Assembly: GCA_018897415.1 (NCBI GenBank)
Contig: JAHIKR010000144.1
Span: 1-14,579, forward strand
Direction: 5' to 3'
DNA: 14,579 bases
Source of the DNA: Pseudomonadota bacterium
Lineage (GTDB): Bacteria; Desulfobacterota; Desulfobacteria; Desulfobacterales; ETH-SRB1
This document shows, in pieces, positions 6,671 to 13,000 of this stretch; positions within the stretch are counted from its first letter, which is position 1, and every line of letters begins with the position of its first letter. Position numbers and translations under genes: made by a program. The notes beneath the pieces are model-generated. The model was given only the letters and a program-made list of their open reading frames with translations, was not told the origin of the DNA and ran no database searches.

Positions 6671-8064
6671 CAGGACAAAGCCTTTCTGGTTAAAAGCGCC
6701 CAGCCGTTGGCAAGATTATGGCGCAATTCATAAAGCGTGTTTATTTGCTTCAGGCGTCGCAGCAAATAGGTCGACCGAAAGTAGAAAGACCGGAACGCCT
6801 CATTTTTCAATTGCCAAATCCTTGCGGCGCTGAGATATTCGTTGCCCATAATCGGATAAGTCCCTGATTGATCCAGGATATTTTGCCCTGCTTCGAACCA
6901 CCCTTTCCCCAGAGCTTCTTTGCGAATGTCGGTGGCCGCCCGGGGAACGAGTAAATTAAAGGAGGCATAATCCGGGTCCAGCTTCAAGGCAAAACGTATG
7001 GTGCGGCGAATGTCAGCCTCGGTCTCGCCCGGCAGACCGATAATGAAGGTGGCCATGGTGCGGATGCCTAAACGACGGCAGAGAAAAAAAGTGCGCCGCA
7101 CCTGCTCCAGACTGAAGCCCTTTTTTTGTGCCTTCAGGGTCTTTTCATTGGCGCTCTCAACCCCGAAAAACATGCTGTGGCAGCCGGCAGCCTGCATGGT
7201 TCTGAGCAATTCTTCGTCCATCAAATCAACCCGAGACCAGGCCTGCCATCCAAAATGGAATTGCCGTTCAATCATCCCTTTACACATAGCAATGGCACGT
7301 TCCCGCAAGGCGCCAAAAGTCTGATCATTAAAGTAGATCTCTTTGAATCCCATATCAGCTAACATTTCCAGCTCATCAAGAACATTATCTACATGGCGTA
7401 CCTTATATCCTATCTTGCCCATAACGCAAAAACGGCAATGGTAGGGGCAGCCATAGTCGGTCAGCACCGTGGCAAAGGGAGGGCGTTTCACAGTCGGATA
7501 GCGGTAACGATGGTGTGGAAAAAGATCATGGCGCGGGAGCGGAATCTCGAAGGTATCTTTTATAGTCCTTTTTATGGAGCCAGTGACAATCCTTTTTCCC
7601 TGGCGGTAGATCATATTGTCAGGCCCGGCTTTTGCCCCCTGTTTGAGGTAATGCAGGAGGTCTCGGCTTGTAAAATCAAGGAGCACGGCATCCACAAAAT
7701 CATGTTTCAATAAAATTTTGTCGCCGTCTTCAAGAAAGAGGTCACCGCTGCCAATCAGGGGAACCGGACAGAGTTGTTTCAACTCCTTGAGAAACTTTTT
7801 GTCCTCATGCCAGGAGACAGCCCCGCTCAAAAAGATCACAGCGTCCGGTGCGGCATTACGGATCCACTCTAATGCCTTGGCGGTCTGCATTCCCATGGCA
7901 ATACAGTCCAGCGCTTGCACCTGGTGATCTTCGTTAAGGAGGCCGCTGAGAATTAGCAGATCCGTTGGTTCGTAAAGATAATCCGCCTTGGCGATTTTGC
8001 TGCAGTAGTAATCGCGCAGGTAAGGCCGGGTTCCGGGCGGATTTAAAAGTAAAATTTTGGACAT
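6670..8064 (-). CDS. B12-binding-domain radical SAM protein (first of a tandem pair)
   Basis: This encodes 464 residues, a paralogue of the next gene. The radical SAM motif is LTDYGCPYHCRFCVMGKIGY, with C206, C210 and C213 as cluster ligands, followed by IYFNDQTFGALRERA, HSMFFGVESANEKTL, TFIIGLPGETEADIRRTIRF and ALKLDPDYASFNLL. The N-terminal 150 residues align in layout with a cobalamin-binding domain (LLLNPPGTRPYLRDYYCSKI at 5-24, then EPTDLLILSGLL), but the usual PPLGL and VGGPH signatures are replaced by EPTDLLILS and IGSGDLF, so cobalamin binding is doubtful. The PYPGT motif of the paralogue is also lost (VPRAATDIR). The C-terminus again has a basic FYFRSTYLLRRLKQ tail. There is no strong Shine-Dalgarno: GGAG lies 14 bases before the ATG. 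The gene leads a tight five-gene operon. The two copies probably act on related substrates or in sequence, which is inference. Confidence 0.83.
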   Translation of the reverse strand: MSKILLLNPPGTRPYLRDYYCSKIAKADYLYEPTDLLILSGLLNEDHQVQALDCIAMGMQTAKALEWIRNAAPDAVIFLSGAVSWHEDKKFLKELKQLCPVPLIGSGDLFLEDGDKILLKHDFVDAVLLDFTSRDLLHYLKQGAKAGPDNMIYRQGKRIVTGSIKRTIKDTFEIPLPRHDLFPHHRYRYPTVKRPPFATVLTDYGCPYHCRFCVMGKIGYKVRHVDNVLDELEMLADMGFKEIYFNDQTFGALRERAIAMCKGMIERQFHFGWQAWSRVDLMDEELLRTMQAAGCHSMFFGVESANEKTLKAQKKGFSLEQVRRTFFLCRRLGIRTMATFIIGLPGETEADIRRTIRFALKLDPDYASFNLLVPRAATDIRKEALGKGWFEAGQNILDQSGTYPIMGNEYLSAARIWQLKNEAFRSFYFRSTYLLRRLKQINTLYELRHNLANGWALLTRKALS

Positions 8065-8094
8065 GGTAAAGGATTATACTCCGTGTAAATGAAC

Positions 8095-8219
8095 TACCCC
8101 GCAGCAAGCTACGGGGTATCCGCACATCTGATTTTCACAATCTAAACGAAGCAAGCTTCGGGGAACTTAACCCAATAACTCACGAAAATCTGTGTAATCA
8201 GCGTAATCTGTGGATTAAA
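8095..8219 (+). repeat. Dispersed intergenic repeat, copy A
   Basis: About 125 bases closely match 12742-12857 in the same orientation. The core from CATCTGATTTTCACAATC through the AAGCAAGCTTCGGGGAA segment is identical over about 41 bases. The distal part, CCCAATAACTCACGAAAAT to TGTGGATTAAA, matches except for single substitutions and a 9-base AGCGTAATC present only here. The copy contains two hairpins: TACCCCG (8095-8101) pairs with CGGGGTA (8112-8118), and CGAAGC pairs with GCTTCG inside CGAAGCAAGCTTCG. It is non-coding and REP-like. Dispersal mechanism is unknown. Confidence 0.85.
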
Positions 8220-8246
8220 TATGGCAAAACCTATGTTGAGTGTCAA
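8218..8246 (-). promoter_or_regulatory. Candidate promoter for the radical SAM/glycosyltransferase operon
   Basis: On the minus strand a consensus TTGACA (8246-8241) is followed by a 17-base spacer and CATATT (8223-8218), a 4/6 match to the -10 consensus. It lies 12 bases after the YfhO-like stop codon and faces the radical SAM genes. The -10 box abuts the edge of repeat copy A. A -10-like TATAAT also occurs nearer the start, around 8073-8078, but without a good -35 box. Confidence 0.35.
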
Positions 8247-8258
8247 TCCTTGAATCCT

Positions 8259-10664
8259 TTAAAGGTTGTTGGATCGAGAATTCGTTTGCTTGAGAGCAAA
8301 TTTTTCGAAAAATCTTGTTGCTGGTTTTGCAAATAATAAGATGCCGGCTATAATTATGCCTAATAATGTGGTAGCTCCACCCAAAATTACACTCAAAGGT
8401 CTGTAAATAAAAACCACATTGTGTTCTCCGGGCTCCAGGGGCACTCCGCGGAAAGCATAATTTGCCCTGTATATTGTACCCTTATTCCCATCTATATATA
8501 CTTTCCAGCTTGGATAATAAGTTTCGCTCATAAAAAGTATTTTGGGCTTGTTTAGAGAAACAGCCAATTCTATTCTATTCGGTTGATAGTTTGTTATTAT
8601 TATTTTATCTTTAAAATTATTTCCATCAAAAGATATTTCTTTTGTTTCTATTAAAGGATCTTTATCAAGAAGAACCAGCTTGCGTGGATCAAAGTCTTTG
8701 CTACCTAAAAGTTCTTTATATTCGGTTTCAGAATTTACCACATTGTATTTTTCAACAAGAAAAGCCCTTGGAAGAACATTTAAATTTTTGTAAATCCTAA
8801 GAAATCCATCAGGAACATCTTTATCGCCGATAATCTTAACCAGCTCAAATTCTTTTGAGTCTATCTCAAATTTGGAAATGAGATACTTGGTGTTTAATAA
8901 ACATAAAAGATTTGTGCTGTCCGGCTCGGGAGAATTCTTTATCAATGACATAATTTTTTCATAATTTCCCAGACGTATTACCTCAGCGCCATCTATACTG
9001 TAAAGACCGTGTTTAATGTTGACGCCCGGTGAAACCTTCTCTTTAGTCACCTTGATCTGATCGGAGAAAATATCTGAATATTTCATCGACTCTTTTCCTG
9101 TCTTTGGACTCGTGAATATTCGGAATAGAGATGTGTCCTTTTTTAAAAAGCTTATACTCTCTGATGGCTGATGGAAACTTTTTGCATTATATTTTACGTA
9201 GTATCCTTTATTAGCAAAGAAAAGATCGAGTGTTAATAAAGAAAGGAGGGCAAGAGAGAAGAGCATTCTCCTCTTTGGATATCTCCAGCCAAAGACCAAG
9301 ACCGGCCCGAATAATAAACAAAAGAGCAAGAACCTTTTCATATTATGCAGATTGATGAGCGGATAGTTATAATCTGGCGGGGCAAACCCGTTGGCATTCA
9401 AAAATTCTTGAATCGGAACCTCAAAAAAATTCAGTATGCCCCATATAAAGGCAGCCAACACGCTGAAAACAAGAAAAGAGCGAATAATTCTTCTGGCTTC
9501 CCAGTTTCTATCGATAATCTGCCTGCAAAGGCCGTCATATCCTATGCCGGCCATTACGGAAATAAGAAAGGTGAATATAAATAGAAACTTAACAGGATAA
9601 CGGATTGTATTTAGAAACGGGACGTAGTTATATAGCAACTTGTAGATTGGGGTATTTCCCCCAAAAGAAAGTATGAGAGAGATTAATGTGATGACTAAAA
9701 AAGGGGCGGCCTTTCTTCTCTTTTCTATGATAAAAAAAATAGAAAGAGCAAATGGGATGATGCCAAGGTATATGGTCTTGAGCCAGCTCTGATTGCTCCA
9801 GTATCTTTCTGTGGAAGAGCCATATCCATAAGGATCCGGAAGAAAAAACTGTAACAAATCTTCAAAATCTAAAGACCATGTGATTGCCTCCTGATAACTC
9901 AGGCCACCTGAGCGGATTGATTTAAATGCGAGTTCCAGGAAAGGGACCAACTGAACGGCGGAAAGCAAAAGAAAAAGCAGCAAAACCAGCCCAAAGGAAA
10001 AAACTCTTTTTTTGAGAGGAGGCGGCGTTATTCCAATACCAAAAGGGTCCGGAAAAAACAAAAGGATAAAGATTACAATAAATGTGCCGTATAAGATCTC
10101 TACTGCTCCGCCAAGAAACATCATTGTCAAACAAACTGAAGTAAATACCAAATGTCTTGATGAACTTTTTATCAGGTAATTTTGATAACAGAGGAGAATG
10201 AGGGGGAGCCATGTCACGGAAAGGAGATGCGGGAGCAGGTTATGAACGGAAAGGAGATAACCGCTCAGCATAAAAACAATGGCGCCGATTAAGGCGCCGG
10301 TATTAGTTCCCTTAACTGTTTTGATAAAAAAATAGGTAAAGAATCCGGCTAAAAAATAGTGCAAAACAATGATCAAATTAAAGGCTAAATCGAATGGAAG
10401 CAGGATGAGAAGAATATTTAGAGGATAAAGAATGCCCGGCTGAAGAGTGGCAAGTAATGGTTGCCCGCAATAATAGTAGGGGTTCCATAGAGGGATGATC
10501 TGAGCCCCCTTAACCATCTCCACCCAGCATACTCTTGGGGGCAGAAAAAAGATAGACAGGTCTCTTTCTGTGAAGAGAAGTTTGGTTGTCAGAATATCAT
10601 GAAAGTAGATCAGGCAGACAACAAAAAGAAAGATAGGAATAAGTGATTTTCTGGCAATATTCAT
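8259..10664 (-). CDS. YfhO-family GT-C-like integral membrane protein
   Basis: This encodes 801 residues that resemble bacterial YfhO membrane proteins (Pfam YfhO), a GT-C-like family proposed to use lipid-linked sugars to modify teichoic acids or other surface glycans. The first hydrophobic segment is about 9-24. The first extracytoplasmic loop has TERDLSIFFLPPR (32-44) with an acidic E33-D35 pair, then PLWNPYYYCGQPLLAT (58-73), a hallmark of the family. About ten further membrane segments follow up to roughly residue 480. A long soluble domain contains the typical WKVYIDG (720-726) and YAFRGVPLEPGEHNVVF, and a final membrane segment lies at about 757-779. AAGGA, nine bases before the ATG, is a good ribosome site but is buried in a hairpin. 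The gene sits between the pilin and the radical SAM operon, all on one strand. The acceptor is unknown. Confidence 0.85.
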   Translation of the reverse strand: MNIARKSLIPIFLFVVCLIYFHDILTTKLLFTERDLSIFFLPPRVCWVEMVKGAQIIPLWNPYYYCGQPLLATLQPGILYPLNILLILLPFDLAFNLIIVLHYFLAGFFTYFFIKTVKGTNTGALIGAIVFMLSGYLLSVHNLLPHLLSVTWLPLILLCYQNYLIKSSSRHLVFTSVCLTMMFLGGAVEILYGTFIVIFILLFFPDPFGIGITPPPLKKRVFSFGLVLLLFLLLSAVQLVPFLELAFKSIRSGGLSYQEAITWSLDFEDLLQFFLPDPYGYGSSTERYWSNQSWLKTIYLGIIPFALSIFFIIEKRRKAAPFLVITLISLILSFGGNTPIYKLLYNYVPFLNTIRYPVKFLFIFTFLISVMAGIGYDGLCRQIIDRNWEARRIIRSFLVFSVLAAFIWGILNFFEVPIQEFLNANGFAPPDYNYPLINLHNMKRFLLFCLLFGPVLVFGWRYPKRRMLFSLALLSLLTLDLFFANKGYYVKYNAKSFHQPSESISFLKKDTSLFRIFTSPKTGKESMKYSDIFSDQIKVTKEKVSPGVNIKHGLYSIDGAEVIRLGNYEKIMSLIKNSPEPDSTNLLCLLNTKYLISKFEIDSKEFELVKIIGDKDVPDGFLRIYKNLNVLPRAFLVEKYNVVNSETEYKELLGSKDFDPRKLVLLDKDPLIETKEISFDGNNFKDKIIITNYQPNRIELAVSLNKPKILFMSETYYPSWKVYIDGNKGTIYRANYAFRGVPLEPGEHNVVFIYRPLSVILGGATTLLGIIIAGILLFAKPATRFFEKFALKQTNSRSNNL

Positions 10665-10673
10665 TTTGAAAAA

Positions 10674-10706
10674 TCCTTTTTCCGTGAACAGGTCACGGAA
10701 AAAGGA
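10674..10706 (-). terminator. Intrinsic terminator after pilin that also sequesters the next ribosome site
   Basis: TCCTTTTTCCGTGA (10674-10687) and TCACGGAAAAAGGA (10693-10706) are perfect 14-bp inverted repeats around a 5-base loop. On the minus strand the hairpin begins 15 bases after the pilin stop codon and is followed by TTTTTC, as in a Rho-independent terminator. The AAGGA ribosome site of the YfhO-like gene is the last part of its 3' arm, so any read-through RNA would have that site paired. Confidence 0.7.
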
Positions 10707-10721
10707 TGTAAAGTATCATAT

Positions 10722-11129
10722 TTACCAGGTTGCGACCTGTGACACTATGCCTCCTGCCGTTGTAGGTAAGTTGACTGCCGGGCTGAGTGTCCATGTGTAG
10801 GTGTTGCCCCCTATAGTTAGGGTATAGGCAGCGGCTGCTGACAAAGACCCTTCTACTCCGGATACCTGGGCATTATTAACTATGCTCATCATATTATAGG
10901 CAGCTCCGGTGGTACCACCGAGTATATTCTCGGCATAAAGCACGCTCACAGCCCCCCTCAAGCCCGCGGTAATACCCCTGGCCGATGCATTAGCCGCATC
11001 GGTTTTCATAGAAACATATTTCGGGATGGCAACTGCTGCCAGTATGCCAAGGATAACAATAACCATAATAAGTTCGATTAATGTAAAACCTTTTTTGTTT
11101 TTCAACAAACCCGTTCTTTTATTGCCCAT
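10722..11129 (-). CDS. Type IV pilin, MSHA-like
   Basis: This encodes a 135-residue type IV prepilin. A short basic leader ending KNKKG is followed by FTLIELIMVIVILGIL, so prepilin peptidase should cleave after G14 and methylate F15; E19 is the conserved Glu5 of the mature pilin. The hydrophobic helix leads into AIPKYVSMKTDAANASARG, which is close to MSHA-type pilins and other minor-type pilins. The C-terminal domain is small, rich in Thr, Ser, Gly and Ala, and has no cysteine, so the usual C-terminal disulfide loop is absent. AGAGGGGGG (11146-11138), eight bases before the ATG, gives a strong ribosome site. A terminator follows directly. The pilC-like gene lies 235 bases upstream on the same strand. 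The protein is probably the pilus subunit, though a pseudopilin of a secretion system is possible. Confidence 0.85.
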   Translation of the reverse strand: MGNKRTGLLKNKKGFTLIELIMVIVILGILAAVAIPKYVSMKTDAANASARGITAGLRGAVSVLYAENILGGTTGAAYNMMSIVNNAQVSGVEGSLSAAAAYTLTIGGNTYTWTLSPAVNLPTTAGGIVSQVATW

Positions 11130-11258
11130 TTTTGTGACCCCCCTCTTATTAATTTTATAATTTTTTATTAAAAATTAGACTATCCAATAGTGAAGGCAGA
11201 GTCAATACAAAATTAGAATACTTGGCTGCGGATTAGAATCAAATTGGTTGTCTATTTA

Positions 11259-11284
11259 TTAAATACTTTTTTTAAATACTTTTT
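11259..11284. repeat. 13-bp perfect tandem repeat upstream of the pilin gene
   Basis: TTAAATACTTTTT occurs twice in direct succession at 11259-11271 and 11272-11284. On the minus strand it follows a TTGACA box, so a -10 element of a pilin promoter may lie inside it. It could equally be a slippage product. Confidence 0.7.
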
Positions 11285-11337
11285 AATAATCTTTGTGTCA
11301 ATAGTATTTTTGCTTATAATTTAAAAGCGATAAGCTT

Positions 11338-11364
11338 AACAGCTAACAGCTCGCCCGGAGGGCG
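11338..11364 (-). terminator. Small GC hairpin with doubled heptamer after pilC
   Basis: CGCCC (11352-11356) and GGGCG (11360-11364) form a 5-bp stem with a 3-base loop, touching the pilC stop codon on the minus strand. It is followed there by AGCTGTT twice (AACAGCT at 11338-11344 and 11345-11351 on the plus strand). There is no clear U-tract, so it would be a weak or Rho-assisted terminator at best, or an RNA end protector. Confidence 0.3.
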
Positions 11365-12576
11365 CTATCCCTTAAAAGCTTCCATCATATTCCACCAGGG
11401 CAGGAAAATGGCAAGAGCAATGAAAAGTACCATTAATCCCAAGCCGACAGTTAAAATCGGCTCGATATAGGAAGACATGCGGCTGACAGTGTAGTCTATT
11501 TCCCTTTCATAATAGCTGGTTATCTCTGCCAGCATATCATCCAGAGCACCTGTTTCTTCGCCGGTTAGAACCATATGGAGGACTAAAGGTGGAAAAATTT
11601 TACTTTCTCTTAAAGAATTAGTGATACCTTTTCCTATCTTTACCTGTTCAGAAATGTCCCTGATTTTATGAGCAATATATTCATTTCCGATAGTTCTTGA
11701 AACAACTTCGAGCGCTGTAACGATTGAGGTTCCACTTCTGGATAAAGTTTCAAGCATACTTGAAAATCTTGACATGTAGACTTTAAGAAAAACATCGCCT
11801 AAGATAGGTATTTTTAATTTTAGATAGTCTAATTGAAGCCTTCCTGACTCATGACGTTTATATAAGAAAAACGCTGCAACAAGAGAGCCAATTATAAGTG
11901 CCCCGTAATACCAGTAATTTTGCACCAGGAAATTTATAAACATCATAATTTTTGTAGGAATTGGAAGTTCTACGGTGGAGGCTTCAAAAATAACCGCAAA
12001 TTTAGGTATGACAAATGTAATTACGACACCGAAAGCAGCACATAGCGAACATATTACCATAATTGGATAACGCACAGCAGCCTTGAGATTACTTGCTGTT
12101 TTTCTACTGAATTCAATCATAAGAATCAGTCTCTCTAAAATTTCTTCTAAACTGCCACCCACTTCACCAGCCTCAATCATATTTATATAAAGTTCAGAAA
12201 AGACATCTGGATGCAGTGAAAGAGATTCGGAGAAGCTTTTGCCACGGTCCACATCTTTTGCAACAATTCCAAGGACTTTTTTTAGTTTTTTATTTTCAGT
12301 TTGTTGCTCGAGCGCTCTAAGCCCCGCCAAGAGAGGGATGCCTGCTTTTATTATAGTATATAACTGCCTGGTAAAAAATATTAAATCATCTATTTTAACA
12401 CGTTCTAATTTAAGAGCCAGTTCATCTAAAAACATACCTTTTTTTTCGCTAATCGAGATTGGTATATATTCCATTTTATCCAACTGCGTGGCGGCAAGGG
12501 GCTGAGAATCAGCTTCAACAGTTCCACTAACTGACGAACCATCTGCGGCAATTGCTTTGTAAGCATAGGTAGGCAT
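11365..12576 (-). CDS. Type IV pilus / type II secretion inner-membrane platform protein (PilC/GspF/MshG family)
   Basis: This encodes 403 residues, the usual length of the family. The start MPTYAYKAIAADGSSVSGTV is the standard PilC/GspF opening. Two T2SSF domains follow, about 67-190 (IDDLIFFTRQLYTIIKAGIP, EAGEVGGSLEEIL) and about 270-392 (FSSMLETLSRSGTSIVTALE, TGEETGALDDMLAEI). Membrane segments lie around 170-190, 220-240 and 370-393, the last ending LPWWNMMEAFKG. The protein forms the inner-membrane platform on which the assembly ATPase acts to polymerise pilins. The same-strand pilin 235 bases downstream is the likely partner. No ATPase, prepilin peptidase or secretin gene is in the window. 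No Shine-Dalgarno is visible before the ATG; the leader is nearly pure A/T. Which of the PilC, MshG or GspF subfamilies it belongs to is not certain. Confidence 0.88.
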   Translation of the reverse strand: MPTYAYKAIAADGSSVSGTVEADSQPLAATQLDKMEYIPISISEKKGMFLDELALKLERVKIDDLIFFTRQLYTIIKAGIPLLAGLRALEQQTENKKLKKVLGIVAKDVDRGKSFSESLSLHPDVFSELYINMIEAGEVGGSLEEILERLILMIEFSRKTASNLKAAVRYPIMVICSLCAAFGVVITFVIPKFAVIFEASTVELPIPTKIMMFINFLVQNYWYYGALIIGSLVAAFFLYKRHESGRLQLDYLKLKIPILGDVFLKVYMSRFSSMLETLSRSGTSIVTALEVVSRTIGNEYIAHKIRDISEQVKIGKGITNSLRESKIFPPLVLHMVLTGEETGALDDMLAEITSYYEREIDYTVSRMSSYIEPILTVGLGLMVLFIALAIFLPWWNMMEAFKG

Positions 12577-12600
12577 AGTAATAATTTTTATAATTTTTCT

Positions 12601-12641
12601 AAAAAAATTGCAACCTGTATTATTGCAATTATAACAGGTTG
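12601..12641 (-). terminator. Hairpin plus T7 tract in the pilC leader
   Basis: CAACCTGT (12611-12618) pairs with ACAGGTTG (12634-12641), with more imperfect pairing toward a central TTGCAA. On the minus strand it is followed by CAATTTTTTT (ending at 12601), the form of an intrinsic terminator. It lies 24 bases before the pilC start with no gene upstream on that strand, so it may stop stray transcription or act as an attenuator. Confidence 0.5.
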
Positions 12642-12681
12642 TCGATATATAATAACTCTAAGCCGGATAAACCGGAACCAA

Positions 12682-12716
12682 ATTGACGATTGAATATTGA
12701 CGATTGAATATTGAAG
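12682..12716 (+). repeat. Heptamer tandem array, left side
   Basis: Five consecutive 7-base units read ATTGACG, ATTGAAT, ATTGACG, ATTGAAT and ATTGAAG. The array can also be seen as a 14-bp unit repeated twice plus a partial copy. It is the inverted partner of the CTTCAAT array at 12956-12976. Confidence 0.8.
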
Positions 12717-12741
12717 GAATCCTATTGATTTTAAATAAATT

Positions 12742-12857
12742 ACCCTCCAAGCAAGCTACAGGCTATAGCGCATCTGATTTTCACAATCTAAACGAAGCAA
12801 GCTTCGGGGAATTTAACCCAATAACTCACGAAAATTTGTGTAATCTGTGGATTAAAA
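12742..12857 (+). repeat. Dispersed intergenic repeat, copy B
   Basis: This copy matches 8095-8219 in the same orientation. The first 30 bases are degraded, so the TACCCCG hairpin no longer forms. The CGAAGCAAGCTTCG hairpin and the ACTCACGAAAAT to GTGGATTAAA part are kept, and the 9-base AGCGTAATC insertion of copy A is missing. Confidence 0.85.
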
Positions 12858-12868
12858 TGATAGAGCGA

Positions 12869-12940
12869 CCCGCCCGCCTCGCCTGAGCGAGACAACAAAA
12901 GGACGAAGAGCATTGAGCACGGCTTGCGATGGCGGGCAGG
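12869..12940. repeat. GC-rich imperfect palindrome, REP-like
   Basis: CCCGCCCGCC (12869-12878) pairs with GGCGGGCAGG (12931-12940) at nine of ten positions. Inside lies a second hairpin, CTCGC-CTGA-GCGAG (12878-12891). Its composition contrasts with the AT-rich flanks, and it resembles REP-type elements made of GC-rich hairpins. Confidence 0.5.
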
Positions 12941-12955
12941 AGCGATACCACAAAT

Positions 12956-12976
12956 CTTCAATCTTCAATCTTCAAT
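12956..12976 (+). repeat. Heptamer tandem array, right side (inverted)
   Basis: CTTCAAT occurs three times in succession. Its complement, ATTGAAG, is the last unit of the array at 12682-12716, so the two arrays are inverted around about 240 bases. Confidence 0.8.
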
Positions 12977-13000
12977 TGTTACAATTAGAGTATTAAATTT

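Larger units (their letters stand above)
8065..8258. other. Intergenic region between YfhO-like and radical SAM genes
   Basis: This 194-base gap holds a copy of a dispersed repeat (8095-8219) with two small hairpins, and a candidate minus-strand promoter at its upstream edge. If that promoter is used, the radical SAM operon would carry the whole repeat in a 5' leader of about 145 bases. I see no coding sequence here. Confidence 0.6.
11130..11364. other. AT-rich regulatory gap upstream of the pilin gene
   Basis: This 235-base gap is strongly AT-rich and holds no gene. It contains a perfect 13-bp tandem repeat (11259-11284) and, on the minus strand, two -35-like boxes facing the pilin gene: TTGACA at 11301-11296 and TTGACT at 11205-11200. 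Neither has a convincing -10 box at 17 bases (TATTTA and TAGTCT). I looked for a sigma-54 TGGC-N-TTGC type promoter and saw none. Near 11338-11364 lie a doubled AACAGCT and a small GC-rich hairpin. Confidence 0.5.
12577..13000. other. Repeat-rich divergent intergenic region
   Basis: This 424-base gap separates two divergent genes. It contains, left to right: a hairpin with a T-run facing pilC (12601-12641), a heptamer array (12682-12716), dispersed repeat copy B (12742-12857), a GC-rich imperfect hairpin (12869-12940) and an inverted heptamer array (12956-12976). An open frame at 12704-12886 crosses the repeat and has no protein-like features. I see no clear promoter for the U32 gene. Confidence 0.6.

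Noticed and set aside
11315..11320. Plus-strand TATAAT as a promoter
   Set aside because: The -35 match at the right distance is poor and no plus-strand gene follows for more than 1.6 kb.
12704..12886. 60-residue open frame in the intergenic region
   Set aside because: It coincides with repeat copy B and the GC palindrome. Its sequence is determined by the repeat, and the copy at 8095-8219 does not preserve it as a gene.
12682..12976. Possible CRISPR array
   Set aside because: Units are only 7 bases long, directly abutting with no spacers, and no cas genes are present.
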